Numbered from the stretch's first letter, positions 10,174 through 21,831 are shown. The stretch is DNA of 48,145 bases from Tissierellia bacterium (GCA_012727635.1 JAAYGQ010000109.1:1-48145), one strand, 5' to 3'. Made by a program: numbers and translations. The notes: generated by a model not told the origin, from the letters alone.

Positions 10174-10542
10174 CTATTTTTTCTTCTTGGCCATGGTCTT
10201 TTTAGGACCTTTACGCGTTCTTGCGTTGGTTTGTGTGCGTTGGCCTCGTACAGGAAGATTTCTACGATGACGAATTCCCCGTAGACATCCTATTTCCTGG
10301 AGTCTTTTAATATTCATGGATACTTCGCGTCTTAGATCTCCCTCAACGGGGACATGCTGATCGATATAGCGGCGAAGTGAACTAACTTCATCTTCTGTTA
10401 AATCTTTTACACGTGTATCAGGACTTACCTGGGATTCCGCCAGGATACGCTTAGATGTGGTAGGGCCGATGCCATAGATATAGGTGAGAGCGACTTCGAC
10501 TCTCTTATCTCTTGGCAGGTCTACGCCAGCGATTCTCGCCAT
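10174..10542 (-). CDS. rpsM: 30S ribosomal protein S13
   Basis: [29 protein letters not shown]. Confidence 0.98.
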   Translation of the reverse strand: MARIAGVDLPRDKRVEVALTYIYGIGPTTSKRILAESQVSPDTRVKDLTEDEVSSLRRYIDQHVPVEGDLRREVSMNIKRLQEIGCLRGIRHRRNLPVRGQRTQTNARTRKGPKKTMAKKKK

Positions 10543-10557
10543 TTATTCCTCCTACTT

Positions 10558-10671
10558 CTAACCTTGACGCTGCTTATGTTTGGGGTTTTCACAGATCACC
10601 ATGACCCTGCCCCTGCGTCTAATAATTTTACATTTTTCACACATTGGTTTAACTGATGGTCGTACTTTCAT
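10558..10671 (-). CDS. rpmJ: 50S ribosomal protein L36
   Basis: Not in ORF track; own translation [37 protein letters not shown], between infA and rpsM. Confidence 0.95.
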   Translation of the reverse strand: MKVRPSVKPMCEKCKIIRRRGRVMVICENPKHKQRQG

Positions 10672-10677
10672 ACCTTC

Positions 10678-10896
10678 CTAACCTTTCCCACGCCATGTGA
10701 TTCGACCCTTGGTCAAATCATAGGGAGATAATTCAACGGTTACTTTATCCCCCGGCATAATACGAATATAATGCATTCGAAGTTTTCCAGATAAGTGGGC
10801 TAGTATTTTATGTCCATTCTCCAGTTCAACTCGGAATTTTGCATTGGGTAGTGCATCAAGGACAACACCCTTTAGTTCTATGCTGTCTTTCGCCAT
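10678..10896 (-). CDS. infA: Translation initiation factor IF-1
   Basis: [32 protein letters not shown]. Confidence 0.98.
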   Translation of the reverse strand: MAKDSIELKGVVLDALPNAKFRVELENGHKILAHLSGKLRMHYIRIMPGDKVTVELSPYDLTKGRITWRGKG

Positions 10897-11160
10897 CTAA
10901 CTCCCTTTCCTTGGCATCAAGCGTTGCAATTCTTTTCGAAGCAATGCATTGTTTTTGCTCGCTCTTGCCTCATCCAATTTCTCGGTCATTTTATTGGTTC
11001 GTTGCAAATGAAGAAGTTTTTTCTTCTTCGGCTTTTCCAGTGGTCGCAGGTCCCCGTCGACCAGAAGAACAAAGTTTTCATCAATGTTTTCTAAAACGAT
11101 AAGGGGTCTGCCTTTGTCACGGCCGGCCTTGCTAATTACGATATCTCCGGGTCGAATCAT
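10897..11160 (-). CDS. KOW-domain (L14e/L6e/L27e-like) RNA-binding protein
   Basis: ORF between map and infA; GDIVISKAGRDKGRPLIVLE KOW-like motif; a common Clostridial gene at this position. Confidence 0.75.
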   Translation of the reverse strand: MIRPGDIVISKAGRDKGRPLIVLENIDENFVLLVDGDLRPLEKPKKKKLLHLQRTNKMTEKLDEARASKNNALLRKELQRLMPRKGS

Positions 11161-11915
11161 ATTTCATCTCCCCAGGTCAAGAGCTCCGGATCCCCATCGG
11201 TGATAAGGACCGTGTGTTCATAATGAGCAGAGGCATGGCCATCCGAGGTACGTACGGTCCACCCGTCTTTCTCCAAATAAATCTCTCTGGTTCCTTCATT
11301 GACCATAGGTTCGATAGCCAGGACCATCCCGGAGCGAAGCCTAGGCCCCCGACCGGGTACCCCGTAATTGGGAATGGCTGGGTCTTCATGAAGATCCTTT
11401 CCAATTCCATGGCCGGTAAATTCTCTTACTACTGAAAAACCATTGGCTTCACAGTGTTTTTGAATCGCATGAGAGATATCGCTAAGCCTTTGTCCATCAC
11501 GACAAAATTCTAGTCCTTTGAAAAAAGATTCTCTGGTTATGCGAACGAGCTTTTCAGTTTTTTCGTCAACCTTACCAACGAAAAGAGTTCTAGCGGCATC
11601 GGAATGATAACCTTGATATATAAGACCAAGATCAAGGCTCACAAGATCCCCTGCTTTAAAGATTTGATCTTTATTAGGAATACCGTGAATTACAACGTCA
11701 TTAAGAGAAATACAGCTTGATGCAGGAAATCCCTGATATCCAAGAAAGGAAGGGATACCCTCCTCATCGAGGATAAACTGATGGATCAAAGCATCCAGTT
11801 CATAACTGCTCATACCTGGTTTGATGGCTTCTTTTGCCTTACGGTGAACCGTGGCAAGACGCCGACCTGCTTCACGCATAATCTCTATTTCTCTTGGTGA
11901 TTTAAGAATGATCAT
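11157..11915 (-). CDS. map: Type I methionyl aminopeptidase
   Basis: ORF; SLDLGLIYQGYHSDAARTLFVG, GHGIGKDLHEDP. Confidence 0.97.
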   Translation of the reverse strand: MIILKSPREIEIMREAGRRLATVHRKAKEAIKPGMSSYELDALIHQFILDEEGIPSFLGYQGFPASSCISLNDVVIHGIPNKDQIFKAGDLVSLDLGLIYQGYHSDAARTLFVGKVDEKTEKLVRITRESFFKGLEFCRDGQRLSDISHAIQKHCEANGFSVVREFTGHGIGKDLHEDPAIPNYGVPGRGPRLRSGMVLAIEPMVNEGTREIYLEKDGWTVRTSDGHASAHYEHTVLITDGDPELLTWGDEI

Positions 11916-11916
11916 T

Positions 11917-12564
11917 CTAAGCCCCTATCAAGGCTAAAACCTGTTGAAATACCTCTGCAGGCGTAGAAGCCCCGGGCACTTCCAAAAGGTTTTCTTGCTC
12001 TTGATAATAGCTAATTAATGGTTCTGTTTGTTTTTTATAAACATTCAGTCGGTTTTTAACGGTGTCTTCTTGATCATCTATTCTTTGATGAACTGCTTTT
12101 TCACCACAAAGATCACATGTGCCTTCTACTTTAGGAGGCTGGTTTTTCAAATGATAACTTGCTCCGCAGTTGCCACAAACCCTGCGGCCTGTGGCTCTTT
12201 CAACGAGCACTTTTTCATCGACTCTTAGTAGAATAACCCCATCCAGAGGCTTGTCCTTATCTTTAAGATAAGAAGAAAGCGACTGGGCCTGTACAATCGT
12301 ACGAGGATATCCATCAAAGAGAAAACCATTATCGAGATCCGTAGCATCTAGTTCGTGACGAACCAAATCCAAAATAAGTTCATCTGGAACCAAATCCCCT
12401 CTATCCATGTAGGCTTTGGCTTGTTGGCCAAGCTCCGTATTTTGGGAAACGTTTTTTCTCAAAATATCACCGGTACTGATATGGGGAATGGAATAATGTT
12501 CAGAAATAAGTTTCGCTTGCGTTCCTTTTCCCGCCATGGGAGGGCCAAGTAAAATTAATCTCAT
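11917..12564 (-). CDS. adk: Adenylate kinase (zinc-binding LID type)
   Basis: ORF; LLGPPMAGKGTQAK; CGNCGASYHLKNQPPKVEGTCDLCG. Confidence 0.97.
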   Translation of the reverse strand: MRLILLGPPMAGKGTQAKLISEHYSIPHISTGDILRKNVSQNTELGQQAKAYMDRGDLVPDELILDLVRHELDATDLDNGFLFDGYPRTIVQAQSLSSYLKDKDKPLDGVILLRVDEKVLVERATGRRVCGNCGASYHLKNQPPKVEGTCDLCGEKAVHQRIDDQEDTVKNRLNVYKKQTEPLISYYQEQENLLEVPGASTPAEVFQQVLALIGA

Positions 12565-12568
12565 CGCA

Positions 12569-13831
12569 TTACCTCAAAAAGCCTTTGTAATGTCGCATTA
12601 CCAGCTGAGCTTCGATTTGTTTCATCGTCTCAAGGGCAACGCCAACTACAATAAGAAGCGATGTTCCGCCAAAACGGATGCCTAAACTTGAGTAAGCCAG
12701 AAGCACGTTGGGAATACTGGCAATAATTGCTAGGAAAATCGCGCCAACGATAGTCAAGCGATTTAACGATCGACTGATGAAGTTTGCCGTGGGTTTACCT
12801 GGACGAATCCCGGGAATAAAACCACCGTTTTTCTTCATATTATCAGCAATCTCATCGGGATTAAATGTCACCGATGTATAGAAATACGTAAAGAATATGA
12901 TAAGAAGTGCATTGAGTACGTTGTAGAAAATGGTCTTCGCATCAAAAACACTTAGAGCGCCCATCCAAAACTTGGAATTAGGAAAGAAGGGAGCAATGGT
13001 TTGTGGTATCGCCAGTATACTTGTTGCGAAAATCACGGGAATAACCCCAGTCTGATTCACCTTTAACGGTATATGACTGCTTTGTCCACCATACATTTTC
13101 CTACCAATAACTCGCTTTGAGTACTGTACAGGTATTTTTCTTTGTCCCTCTTGAATGTATATAACAGCTGCAATCAAAAGCATGGCACCGATAAGGAAGA
13201 AGAGGAGCGTAATCACATCAACTTCTCCGGCTTTAATACGAAGAAAAATATTGTAAAGACCTGTAGGCAAACTAGATATGATTCCAGCAAATATGAAAAG
13301 GGAAATACCATTTCCAATACCGTTTTCATTGATCTTTTCGCCCAGGAACATAAGAAATGCGGTTCCCGCAGCCATAGCAATAACAGCAACAAATTTACTC
13401 ATAAAATCATTGACGATAAAAGCATTGGCAAAGATAGAGTTGCTTATAGCAAAGCCCTGTAAAAGAGCTAATACAACGGTGAGATAACGGGTATAGCGAG
13501 CAATGGTTTTGCGTCCCGATTCCCCTTCTTTAGCAAGTTCTTCTAGGGCTGGTATAGCGATCTGAAGAAGTTGCATAACAATAGAAGAAGTAATATAAGG
13601 GGCTATCCCTAGAGCAAATACTGAAAAGCGCTTAAAGGATCCACCACTCATTAGGTTGAAAAACCCCAGTAGTCCAGCATCGGTCTCTACCATGGATTTT
13701 AATTTAAAACTATCAACCCCAGGAATGGGAAGGTTTGACCCGATTCGAAATATGATTAGCATCACAAAGGTGTAGATAATCTTTTTACGTAAATCGGGAA
13801 TATTCCAGGCTTTCTTTAGCGTATCCAGCAT
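12569..13831 (-). CDS. secY: Protein translocase subunit SecY
   Basis: ORF; 420-aa polytopic protein, SNLPIPGV, TGVIPVIFATSIL. Confidence 0.98.
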   Translation of the reverse strand: MLDTLKKAWNIPDLRKKIIYTFVMLIIFRIGSNLPIPGVDSFKLKSMVETDAGLLGFFNLMSGGSFKRFSVFALGIAPYITSSIVMQLLQIAIPALEELAKEGESGRKTIARYTRYLTVVLALLQGFAISNSIFANAFIVNDFMSKFVAVIAMAAGTAFLMFLGEKINENGIGNGISLFIFAGIISSLPTGLYNIFLRIKAGEVDVITLLFFLIGAMLLIAAVIYIQEGQRKIPVQYSKRVIGRKMYGGQSSHIPLKVNQTGVIPVIFATSILAIPQTIAPFFPNSKFWMGALSVFDAKTIFYNVLNALLIIFFTYFYTSVTFNPDEIADNMKKNGGFIPGIRPGKPTANFISRSLNRLTIVGAIFLAIIASIPNVLLAYSSLGIRFGGTSLLIVVGVALETMKQIEAQLVMRHYKGFLR

Positions 13832-14271
13832 TAGATCACCTCAACTTTTCCGCCGGCCTTCTCAATCTTTTCAACGGCTGAAGCAGAGAACTTATGCGCA
13901 TGAACATCTATTGCACGGCTGATCTCGCCTTCGCCCAGTACTTTTAAACCATCAAGTATTTTCCTGATAATTCTTTTTTCTAAAAGAAGTTCAGGGGTAA
14001 TCGTGCTTTCTTCTAGATTCTCCAGTTGGGACAAATTAACAATGGCATAGCGTGTTTCAAAACGCTCATTGCTAAAGCCCCTCTTGGGGAGTCTACGGTA
14101 AATGGGCAGTTGTCCACCCTCAAACCCTATACGCACGCCACCACCGGAACGTGAATTTTGTCCATTGTGACCACGTCCTGAAGTCTTGCCAAGGCCGGAA
14201 CCTTGTCCACGACCTACACGACGTTTTCCTTTTTTTGAGCCAGGAGCTGGCTTTAATTCAAATAATTTCAT
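13831..14271 (-). CDS. rplO: 50S ribosomal protein L15
   Basis: Start trimmed to [30 protein letters not shown]. Confidence 0.97.
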   Translation of the reverse strand: MKLFELKPAPGSKKGKRRVGRGQGSGLGKTSGRGHNGQNSRSGGGVRIGFEGGQLPIYRRLPKRGFSNERFETRYAIVNLSQLENLEESTITPELLLEKRIIRKILDGLKVLGEGEISRAIDVHAHKFSASAVEKIEKAGGKVEVI

Positions 14272-14281
14272 TCCTGTCCTC

Positions 14282-14464
14282 CTAGTCCAATTCTTCAACA
14301 CTGAGTAGGTGCGAGCATTTTGCAATCATGCCACGAATAATGGGTGTGTCCTGACGAAGAACTTCTTGTCCGATTTTCTTCAGGCCCAGGGCTTCCACAT
14401 TTTTTCGATGGACGGGTTTTGATCCAATAGTACTACAAATCAATTTGATTTTAAGTTGTTTCAT
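14282..14464 (-). CDS. rpmD: 50S ribosomal protein L30
   Basis: Start trimmed to [28 protein letters not shown]. Confidence 0.96.
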   Translation of the reverse strand: MKQLKIKLICSTIGSKPVHRKNVEALGLKKIGQEVLRQDTPIIRGMIAKCSHLLSVEELD

Positions 14465-14465
14465 T

Positions 14466-14975
14466 TTAGTCCTCCCTGCCGAGGATTTCTCTAGTTGTCT
14501 TTCCACGAAGTTCTGCAACTTTTTTCAGAGTGGAAAGATTTAGGAGTCCATCCATGGTCGCATCGACCATATTCTTAGGATTATTGGATCCAAGGCTTTT
14601 CGCTCTTACGTCGGCATAACCGGCAAGTTGAAGTACGCTTCGCACCGGACCTCCAGCAATAACACCGGTACCCTTTGGGGCCGGCATAATGATGACTCGT
14701 CCGCTGCCGCTTCGTCCTTTAACTGCGTGGGGTACCGTTGTACCCAGCAAAGGAACATGAACGACATTCTTTTTAGCGTTGGTTACAGCTTTGCGAATGG
14801 CAGCAGGGACTTCAAGAGCTTTTCCGGTACCAACACCGACACGTCCTTTACCATCACCGACAACTACCAGAGCGGTAAATCGGAAGTTTCTTCCGCCTTT
14901 AACGACTTTGGTAACACGGTTAATGTAAACGACTTGCTCTTCGAATTCTGATTTGACTTCTCGTTTATCTCTCAC
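14466..14975 (-). CDS. rpsE: 30S ribosomal protein S5
   Basis: [31 protein letters not shown]. Confidence 0.98.
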   Translation of the reverse strand: MRDKREVKSEFEEQVVYINRVTKVVKGGRNFRFTALVVVGDGKGRVGVGTGKALEVPAAIRKAVTNAKKNVVHVPLLGTTVPHAVKGRSGSGRVIIMPAPKGTGVIAGGPVRSVLQLAGYADVRAKSLGSNNPKNMVDATMDGLLNLSTLKKVAELRGKTTREILGRED

Positions 14976-14984
14976 CTTATCCTC

Positions 14985-15353
14985 CTAAAACTGTAGTCCG
15001 GATTCTCTTGCGCCTTCGGCAAGTTCCTTAACACGGCCATGGTAGATGTAGCCTCCACGATCAAAGACAATCTTCGTAATTCCTTTTTCCATTGCCTTTT
15101 TTCCGATGAGTTGACCCACAGCTTTAGCAGCTTCTTTATTGGCACCTGTTGAGAAATCAGCTTTTACTTCAGGATCCATACTGGAAGCACTAACAAGGGT
15201 TGTGCCCTGGACATCATCGATGATCTGAGCATAAATATATTTATTAGAGCGGAAGACACAGAGTCTAGGAACCTCAGGAGTGCCACTAATTTTTCCGCGT
15301 ACACGCTTATGGCGATGCAGTCTTGATTTATTACGATTAATTTCTTTTCTCAT
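14985..15353 (-). CDS. rplR: 50S ribosomal protein L18
   Basis: [43 protein letters not shown]. Confidence 0.98.
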   Translation of the reverse strand: MRKEINRNKSRLHRHKRVRGKISGTPEVPRLCVFRSNKYIYAQIIDDVQGTTLVSASSMDPEVKADFSTGANKEAAKAVGQLIGKKAMEKGITKIVFDRGGYIYHGRVKELAEGARESGLQF

Positions 15354-15366
15354 AGCCTACTCCTTT

Positions 15367-15906
15367 CTATTTCTTCCCAGCTTTGCCTTCTTTACGGCGA
15401 ACAATCTCGTCATGATAACGAATGCCTTTTCCTTTATAGGGTTCAGGCTCTCTCCATGCGCGAATCTTCGCAGCGTAGTTTCCAACTTGCTGGCGGTTAA
15501 TACCGCGAATAATAATCTCAGTTTGTGTGGGTACTTCCACAGTAATCCCTTCGGGATCTTCCATTTGTATAGGATGGGAATAGCCCAGTTGAAGGTTCAG
15601 TTTATTGCCTTCTTTATTGGCTCTGTATCCTACTCCTTCTATACGGAGTTTCTTTTCATAGCCTTCGCTAACACCGGTAACCATATTTTGGATCAGGGAG
15701 CGATAAAGACCATGGAGACTGCGGTTGCGCTTATTGTCGTTAGGGCGCTTTACCAAAAGTTCGCTTTCAACCTGCTCAACACTGATGGCTGGGTCGATTT
15801 CCTGGCGAAGTACTCCCTTAGGTCCTTTGACTTCGATAACATGGTTGTTTACGGTTGCCTCGACACCGGCAGGCAGAACGATAGGCATTTTTCCAATTCT
15901 TGACAT
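15367..15906 (-). CDS. rplF: 50S ribosomal protein L6
   Basis: ORF; MSRIGKMPIVLPAGVEA, EPYKGKGIRY. Confidence 0.98.
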   Translation of the reverse strand: MSRIGKMPIVLPAGVEATVNNHVIEVKGPKGVLRQEIDPAISVEQVESELLVKRPNDNKRNRSLHGLYRSLIQNMVTGVSEGYEKKLRIEGVGYRANKEGNKLNLQLGYSHPIQMEDPEGITVEVPTQTEIIIRGINRQQVGNYAAKIRAWREPEPYKGKGIRYHDEIVRRKEGKAGKK

Positions 15907-15917
15907 ATCTTCCTCCC

Positions 15918-16316
15918 TTACCAGACGTAGCAGATGACTTCGCCACCTACGCCGTATTTTCTTGCTTCTTTATCGGTAATAATGCCACGGCTTGATGAAA
16001 TCACAGAAATGCCCAGTCCACCTAGGACGGTAGGGATTTCATCGTTTTTCGCGTAAACGCGAAGGCCTGGCTTAGAAATTCTTTTTAGACCGCGAATTAC
16101 GCGTTCTTTATTGCGGGAATATTTAAGCTCAATTTTAAGGACACCTTGCTTGTCATCTTCGATCGTCTCGTAGCCTTTTATAAAGCCTTCATCCAAGAGA
16201 ATTTTGGCGATAGCTACCTTCATGTTTGATGAAGGAATCTCAACAGAAGCATGATGCTCTTTATTTGCATTACGGATGCGTGTGAGCATATCCGCAATAG
16301 GATCAGTTATGTTCAT
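15918..16316 (-). CDS. rpsH: 30S ribosomal protein S8
   Basis: [29 protein letters not shown]. Confidence 0.98.
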   Translation of the reverse strand: MNITDPIADMLTRIRNANKEHHASVEIPSSNMKVAIAKILLDEGFIKGYETIEDDKQGVLKIELKYSRNKERVIRGLKRISKPGLRVYAKNDEIPTVLGGLGISVISSSRGIITDKEARKYGVGGEVICYVW

Positions 16317-16331
16317 TATTATTCTCCTTTC

Positions 16332-16517
16332 CTACCAACTGGCTTTACGAACACCTGGGAGTTCTCCCTTATAGGCCAGTTCTCGGAAGCATATTCTGCA
16401 AATGCCAAATTTTCTCAACACAGAATGAGGACGTCCGCAAATACTGCAGCGCGTATAGCCACGAGTGCTATATTTGGGTGTTCTAGCTTGTTTTATACGT
16501 AATGATTTTTTTGCCAC
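16332..16517 (-). CDS. rpsZ: 30S ribosomal protein S14 type Z
   Basis: 61 aa with [25 protein letters not shown] zinc motif. Confidence 0.97.
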   Translation of the reverse strand: MAKKSLRIKQARTPKYSTRGYTRCSICGRPHSVLRKFGICRICFRELAYKGELPGVRKASW

Positions 16518-16526
16518 CTAATCCTC

Positions 16527-17066
16527 CTATTTCTTGTAGGGTAGACCGAGTTGGGTTAAAAGTTCTCTACCTTCTTCATCGGTCTTTGCCGTTGTTACAA
16601 AGACAACATCCATACCTCGAACAGCATCAACATCATCGTAGCGGATTTCTGGGAATATAAGTTGTTCCCTTACTCCCATAGAGTAATTGCCACGGCCGTC
16701 AAAGCTATTTGGGTTAAGACCACGAAAGTCTCTCACCCTGGGTAGAGCAATGCTTATAAATCGGTCTAGGAATTCGTACATGCGTTCACCCCTTAGAGTG
16801 ACAACCAGTCCAATATTCATTCCTTCACGAACCTTAAAGTTTGCAACGCTCTTTTTTGCCTTTATTACAATAGGCTGTTGCCCTGTAATCTTTTTGATTT
16901 CATCTATGGCACTTTGAAGAACTTTAGTGTTTTCCTTGGCTTCTCCGATGCCCATATTGATAACAATTTTATCTAGTTTTGGGATTTCCATCACTGAACG
17001 ATAATTGAATTTCTCCATCAGAGCCGGACTCACGACGTCTTTATATTTTTCTTTTAATCTTGCCAT
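16527..17066 (-). CDS. rplE: 50S ribosomal protein L5
   Basis: [34 protein letters not shown]. Confidence 0.98.
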   Translation of the reverse strand: MARLKEKYKDVVSPALMEKFNYRSVMEIPKLDKIVINMGIGEAKENTKVLQSAIDEIKKITGQQPIVIKAKKSVANFKVREGMNIGLVVTLRGERMYEFLDRFISIALPRVRDFRGLNPNSFDGRGNYSMGVREQLIFPEIRYDDVDAVRGMDVVFVTTAKTDEEGRELLTQLGLPYKK

Positions 17067-17078
17067 GGTTCCTCCTGA

Positions 17079-17390
17079 TTAGTCCAGTGTCTCGCCGGTT
17101 TTTACTGAAACACGTACTTTTTTTCCATCTTCCAATAATTTGTAGCGAAGTCTTGAAGCTGTTTTTCTCGATTTGTCATAGTACATGACGTTAGAAATAT
17201 GAAAGGGAGCTTCCTTGTGAATAATTCCACCGGTATTATCCCTTGCATTGGGTTTCTGGTGCTTGGTGATCATATTACAGCCCGAAACAATAAGTCGTTG
17301 TTCTTTTGGGTAGACTGCAAGTACTTCACCTGTTTTACCTTTATCTTTTCCTGCGATAACTTTTACTGTATCGCCTTTTTTAATTCTCAA
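17079..17390 (-). CDS. rplX: 50S ribosomal protein L24
   Basis: ORF; KGDTVKVIAGKDKGKTGEVL. Confidence 0.98.
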   Translation of the reverse strand: MRIKKGDTVKVIAGKDKGKTGEVLAVYPKEQRLIVSGCNMITKHQKPNARDNTGGIIHKEAPFHISNVMYYDKSRKTASRLRYKLLEDGKKVRVSVKTGETLD

Positions 17391-17400
17391 TGTCGACCTC

Positions 17401-17769
17401 CTAGAGCACTTCCGGAGCTAGAGAGAGTATCTTTTGGAATTTTTTTCCACGAAGCTCTCGCGCTACCGGTCCGAAAATACGGGTTCCAACGGGGTTAAGG
17501 TCTTCTTTGATAATGACTCCTGCATTGTCATCGAAGCGAACATAGATTCCGTCGTTTCTGTGAATCCCATGTTTTGTTCGAACAACAACAGCCTTTACGA
17601 TGTCACCTTTTTTAACAACGCCACCGGGTGTTGCTTGTTTAACAGTACATATACATACATCCCCGACATGGGCATAGCGTTTCATTGATCCTCCCAGAAC
17701 ACGAATCACAAGGAGTTCTCTTGCTCCGGAATTATCGGCAACAACCATTCTTGATTCCTGCTGTAGCAT
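17401..17769 (-). CDS. rplN: 50S ribosomal protein L14
   Basis: Start trimmed to [27 protein letters not shown]. Confidence 0.98.
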   Translation of the reverse strand: MLQQESRMVVADNSGARELLVIRVLGGSMKRYAHVGDVCICTVKQATPGGVVKKGDIVKAVVVRTKHGIHRNDGIYVRFDDNAGVIIKEDLNPVGTRIFGPVARELRGKKFQKILSLAPEVL

Positions 17770-17779
17770 GAATACCTCC

Positions 17780-18034
17780 TTATTTTGCTCGTTCCAGAAT
17801 TTCGACCAGTCTCCAGTCTTTTGTTTTACTGAGAGGTCTGGTTTGCATGATGCGAACACGATCGCCTTCACGGGCATCATTGAGTTCGTCATGGGCTTTA
17901 AATTTTTGTGTTGCTTTTACTTTTTTTGTATAAAAGGGATGAGATACATAGCGTTCAAGTTTAACGACAATGGTCTTATCCATTTTGTCGGAAATTACCG
18001 TTCCGACACGGACTTTTCTTCGATTGCGTTCCAC
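17780..18034 (-). CDS. rpsQ: 30S ribosomal protein S17
   Basis: [31 protein letters not shown]. Confidence 0.98.
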   Translation of the reverse strand: MERNRRKVRVGTVISDKMDKTIVVKLERYVSHPFYTKKVKATQKFKAHDELNDAREGDRVRIMQTRPLSKTKDWRLVEILERAK

Positions 18035-18044
18035 AACTAGCCTC

Positions 18045-18239
18045 CTACGCTCTCAGTTCAGTTTCGCGAAGGATGGTTCTCACACGAGCAATATCCTTCT
18101 TGACGCTTCTAATTTGCGATGTGTTTTCGAGTTGTCCCGTTGCTAATTGAAAGCGGAGATTGAAAAGTTCACCTTTTAGATCAACCAGCTTACCACTAAG
18201 CTCCAGCGGAGACATCTCACGAAATTCTTTAACTTTCAT
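18045..18239 (-). CDS. rpmC: 50S ribosomal protein L29
   Basis: Start trimmed to [31 protein letters not shown]. Confidence 0.97.
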   Translation of the reverse strand: MKVKEFREMSPLELSGKLVDLKGELFNLRFQLATGQLENTSQIRSVKKDIARVRTILRETELRA

Positions 18240-18660
18240 GGGAACCTCCCTCTTCTCCCTTAATGACAAATTTACATTTAATGGGGAGTTTGTTTGCGGC
18301 CAAACGCATAGCATCGCGAGCCAAATCTTCTTCTACTGCACTGAGTTCAAACATAACGCGTCCGGGTTTAACCACAGCAACGTGATGATCAGGAGCACCT
18401 TTACCGGCACCCATTCTTGTCTCAGCGGGTTTTTGTGTAACTGGTTTGTGGGGGAAAATCTTAATCCAGACTTTACCACCACGTTTAATTTTTCTATTTA
18501 TGGCGATACGGGCAGCTTCGATTTGGTTGGCAGTAATCCATGCCGGCTCCAAGGCCACCAGGCCATATTGACCATAGGTAATTTCATTTCCGCGTTCAGC
18601 ATTACCCTTCATGCGGCCACGATGTACCTTACGCCTTTTTTCTCTTTTAGGCATTAACAT
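18229..18660 (-). CDS. rplP: 50S ribosomal protein L16
   Basis: Start trimmed to [19 protein letters not shown]. Confidence 0.97.
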   Translation of the reverse strand: MLMPKREKRRKVHRGRMKGNAERGNEITYGQYGLVALEPAWITANQIEAARIAINRKIKRGGKVWIKIFPHKPVTQKPAETRMGAGKGAPDHHVAVVKPGRVMFELSAVEEDLARDAMRLAANKLPIKCKFVIKGEEGGSHES

Positions 18661-18670
18661 GGTTGCCTCC

Positions 18671-19414
18671 TTATTGTTTGTTCGGACGTGGACGCCTGCC
18701 ACGACTTGTATTGCTACGACGACTTCCTCGGGGTTGACGTTTCTTAGCTTCTTGACGTACAAGAACTTGCCCTTCACCAGGTTGGGCTAGAATTTCTCCC
18801 TTGTACATCCAGACCTTTACACCGAGTTTACCAAAGGTGGTGTCCGCTTCGGCAAAGCCGTAGTCAATGTTTGCTCTCAGGGTAGAGAGGGGAACATTGC
18901 CTTCGCTATAGGATTGGGTACGAGCCATATCGGCTCCACCTAAACGACCAGAAACCATAACTTTGATTCCTTCGATGCCAGTGCGCTGGGCACGGCCGAT
19001 GGCTTGTTTCATGGCTCGTCGGAAGGAAACACGGCGTTCAAGACTCTCAGCGATGTTTTGTGCCAGAAGTTTGGCGTCGGCATCGATGTTTTGAACTTCG
19101 GATACATCAATGTGGACATTTTTTCCGGAAAGCTTTTGAATATCACCGCGGATCATCTTAATGGTTTCGCCACCCTTACCAACAATCATGCCGGGTTTGG
19201 AGGTGAACACATTGATTGCAATATTATTGTTTCCGGTACGGTCGATATAAACTCTTGAAATACCGGCTTTATAGTAATTTTTGTCGATATATTCTCTGAT
19301 TTTGTAGTCTTCCAGGACCAGAGCAGGCATGTCTTTAGTAGATGCATACCATTTAGAATCCCAGTCTTTTATGACGCCTACGCGAAGACCATGTGGGCTA
19401 ACTTTTTGTCCCAT
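18671..19414 (-). CDS. rpsC: 30S ribosomal protein S3
   Basis: Start trimmed to [24 protein letters not shown]. Confidence 0.98.
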   Translation of the reverse strand: MGQKVSPHGLRVGVIKDWDSKWYASTKDMPALVLEDYKIREYIDKNYYKAGISRVYIDRTGNNNIAINVFTSKPGMIVGKGGETIKMIRGDIQKLSGKNVHIDVSEVQNIDADAKLLAQNIAESLERRVSFRRAMKQAIGRAQRTGIEGIKVMVSGRLGGADMARTQSYSEGNVPLSTLRANIDYGFAEADTTFGKLGVKVWMYKGEILAQPGEGQVLVRQEAKKRQPRGSRRSNTSRGRRPRPNKQ

Positions 19415-19422
19415 AACTCCTC

Positions 19423-19758
19423 CTACTCTCTTTCTTCCACAACGATACCGATATGGCTCGTTCGTCGCAGTCTGGGCATTGCACGACCATGGCTTCCTGC
19501 CTTCCATCTTTTAAGATGAGGCCCTTGGTTAGCATAGACCTGACTAACAAAAAGATTCATTTCTTCCATATCGTGGTTGTTGACTGCGTTTGCCACAGCG
19601 GAATCAAGCACTTGAAGTAACATTTGGGCCGATTTTGTGGGGGTGAACTGAAGAATTGCTTTCGCTTCATCTAGGTTTTTACCACGAATCAGGTCACAAA
19701 CAGGTTTTACTTTTGTAGAAGGAATACGTAAATATTTGGCTTCTGCTCTTGCTTTCAT
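19423..19758 (-). CDS. rplV: 50S ribosomal protein L22
   Basis: [25 protein letters not shown]. Confidence 0.98.
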   Translation of the reverse strand: MKARAEAKYLRIPSTKVKPVCDLIRGKNLDEAKAILQFTPTKSAQMLLQVLDSAVANAVNNHDMEEMNLFVSQVYANQGPHLKRWKAGSHGRAMPRLRRTSHIGIVVEERE

Positions 19759-19767
19759 GTCTTCCTC

Positions 19768-20046
19768 CTATCTTCCTTTTACTTTTCGATCGCCGGCATG
19801 GCCCCTAAAGGTCCGAGTCGGTGCGAATTCGCCAAGTTTGTGGCCAATCATATCTTCAACGATATAAACGGGAATGTGTTTTCTTCCGTCATGAACAGCG
19901 ATGGTATGACCAACCATTTGAGGGAAGATGGTAGAGGCACGAGACCAAGTCTTAATCACTTTTTTCTCATTCAGAGAATTCATTGTCTCTATTTTTTTTA
20001 ACAGTCCCTTATGGGCAAAGGGGCCTTTTTTCATAGATCTACTCAC
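19768..20046 (-). CDS. rpsS: 30S ribosomal protein S19
   Basis: [29 protein letters not shown]. Confidence 0.98.
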   Translation of the reverse strand: MSRSMKKGPFAHKGLLKKIETMNSLNEKKVIKTWSRASTIFPQMVGHTIAVHDGRKHIPVYIVEDMIGHKLGEFAPTRTFRGHAGDRKVKGR

Positions 20047-20062
20047 GGATATCTCCTCTCAA

Positions 20063-20893
20063 TTACTTCGTTCTCTTCTTAATAATAAACTTATTAGAAG
20101 CCTTGTTCTTATTTCTGGTCTTGTAGCCCAGAGTGGGTTTACCCCAGGGAGTAACAGGAGAAGGTCTACCAATGGGTGCTTTACCTTCACCACCACCGTG
20201 GGGGTGATCAACAGGGTTCATCGCTGAGCCGCGTACATGGGATCTAAAGCCCAAATGTCGTCGACTACCAGCTTTACCGTAGTTGATGTTCTCGTGTTCG
20301 AGATTACCAATTTGGCCAACGGTGGCTCGACATTCCATATGGATTAAGCGAACTTCTCCCGATGGCAATCTTACTTGGGCATATTTGCCTTCTTTGGCCA
20401 TAAGCTGAGCATAGGTACCAGCTGAACGTACAAGTTGGCCTCCCTTGCCTGCCTTCATTTCAATGTTATGAATATGAGTTCCAAGAGGAATACTTCTTAG
20501 TGGAAGAGTATTTCCGATTTGAATGTCAACATTCTCCCCGGATTCTACTGTATCACCCACCTTAAGTTTGTTGGGGGCCAGGATGTATCGCTTTTCTCCG
20601 TCAACGTAGTGGAGCAGTGCGATGTAGCATGTTCTATTAGGATCATACTCAATGGTGGCTACCTTTGCAGGTACATTGTCTTTACGTCTTTTAAAATCAA
20701 TAATTCTGTATTTTCTGCGATTTCCGCCGCCACGATGGCGCACGGTTATGTGACCGTGGTCATTGCGTCCGGCTGTTTTTTTGATGGGAGCCAGAAGGCT
20801 TTTTTCCGGTGTCGAAGTCGTAATCTCCTCGAAACTTGGAACAATACGATGACGCATCCCCGCAGAAGTAGGTTTATAGCTTTTTACTGCCAT
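20063..20893 (-). CDS. rplB: 50S ribosomal protein L2
   Basis: [36 protein letters not shown]. Confidence 0.99.
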   Translation of the reverse strand: MAVKSYKPTSAGMRHRIVPSFEEITTSTPEKSLLAPIKKTAGRNDHGHITVRHRGGGNRRKYRIIDFKRRKDNVPAKVATIEYDPNRTCYIALLHYVDGEKRYILAPNKLKVGDTVESGENVDIQIGNTLPLRSIPLGTHIHNIEMKAGKGGQLVRSAGTYAQLMAKEGKYAQVRLPSGEVRLIHMECRATVGQIGNLEHENINYGKAGSRRHLGFRSHVRGSAMNPVDHPHGGGEGKAPIGRPSPVTPWGKPTLGYKTRNKNKASNKFIIKKRTK

Positions 20894-20906
20894 GTTTTAC
20901 TCCTCT

Positions 20907-21194
20907 CTAGATACCTTCAAAGAACTCAATTTCTTTGCTCTCTGGAGAAAGGGAAACAATGGCCTTTTTCCAGTTTCTAGTGGTTCCTTCATGTTTGCCT
21001 TGTCGTTTTGGTTTACCTTTGACATTCATGGTATTAACGGCAGACACTTTAACGTTGAAAATTTCTTCGACTGCATCCTTGATCTGATATTTGTTTGCTC
21101 TTGGATGAACTCTAAAGGTGTATTTTTTCTCAGAGGTAAGTCCAATGCTGTGTTCAGATACGATGGGAGCAATAATAATATCATAAGCTGTCAT
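20907..21194 (-). CDS. rplW: 50S ribosomal protein L23
   Basis: ORF; APIVSEHS, KYTFRVHPRANKYQIKDAVEEIF. Confidence 0.98.
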   Translation of the reverse strand: MTAYDIIIAPIVSEHSIGLTSEKKYTFRVHPRANKYQIKDAVEEIFNVKVSAVNTMNVKGKPKRQGKHEGTTRNWKKAIVSLSPESKEIEFFEGI

Positions 21195-21814
21195 TATTGG
21201 TAGACCTCCTCTAGTTTGTCAAGGGCGGCCACTGTGAAAATGACTTTGTCATAATTGAGCACAGTGTAGGTGTTGATGTTATTAACAGAGATGCTCTTAA
21301 CCTTAGGAAGGTTTGAGATGGAACGAGCAACTTTAACATCATTGTCTTCAAGAACAACCAAGGTTTTCTCATTTACCTTTAGATTGTTAAGCACATGAAC
21401 CATAGCCTTGGTGCTGGGGACCTCGAAACATAGTTCGTCCAGAAGCACAATAGCATCTTCTCCGGCTTTAGCGCTTAAAGCACTCTTAAGTGCCAGTTGT
21501 CTTACTTTTCTTGGTAGGGTATAACTAAAATCCCTTGGTTTTTTTGCAAAAGTCACACCACCGCCAACCCAAATGGGTGAACGGCTACTGCCGTGACGAG
21601 CACGGCCAGTTCCTTTTTGTTTCCAAGGCTTTCTTCCGCCACCGCGCACTTCAGCTCGGGTCTTATTGGCAAAGGAGCCTTGACGTTGATTGGCAAGGTA
21701 GTTTACGACAGCTTCATGCATCACATGAGTATTTGGCTCAATACCGAAAATGGATGGGGAAAGCTCTCTTTCAGCAACTTGCTCGCCTTTTTGATTTAAT
21801 ATTTGTATAGCCAC
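21194..21814 (-). CDS. rplD: 50S ribosomal protein L4
   Basis: ORF; RGGGRKPWKQKGTGRARHGSSRSPIW. Confidence 0.98.
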   Translation of the reverse strand: MAIQILNQKGEQVAERELSPSIFGIEPNTHVMHEAVVNYLANQRQGSFANKTRAEVRGGGRKPWKQKGTGRARHGSSRSPIWVGGGVTFAKKPRDFSYTLPRKVRQLALKSALSAKAGEDAIVLLDELCFEVPSTKAMVHVLNNLKVNEKTLVVLEDNDVKVARSISNLPKVKSISVNNINTYTVLNYDKVIFTVAALDKLEEVYQ

Positions 21815-21831
21815 AGTAATACTCCTTTACT

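Noticed and set aside
15280-15903. 207-aa plus-strand ORF
   Set aside because: Antisense to rplR/rplF; composition fits a shadow frame of well-identified ribosomal genes
18160-18657. 165-aa plus-strand ORF
   Set aside because: Antisense to rpmC/rplP; no recognisable domain
20519-20980. 153-aa plus-strand ORF
   Set aside because: Antisense to rplB/rplW; shadow frame
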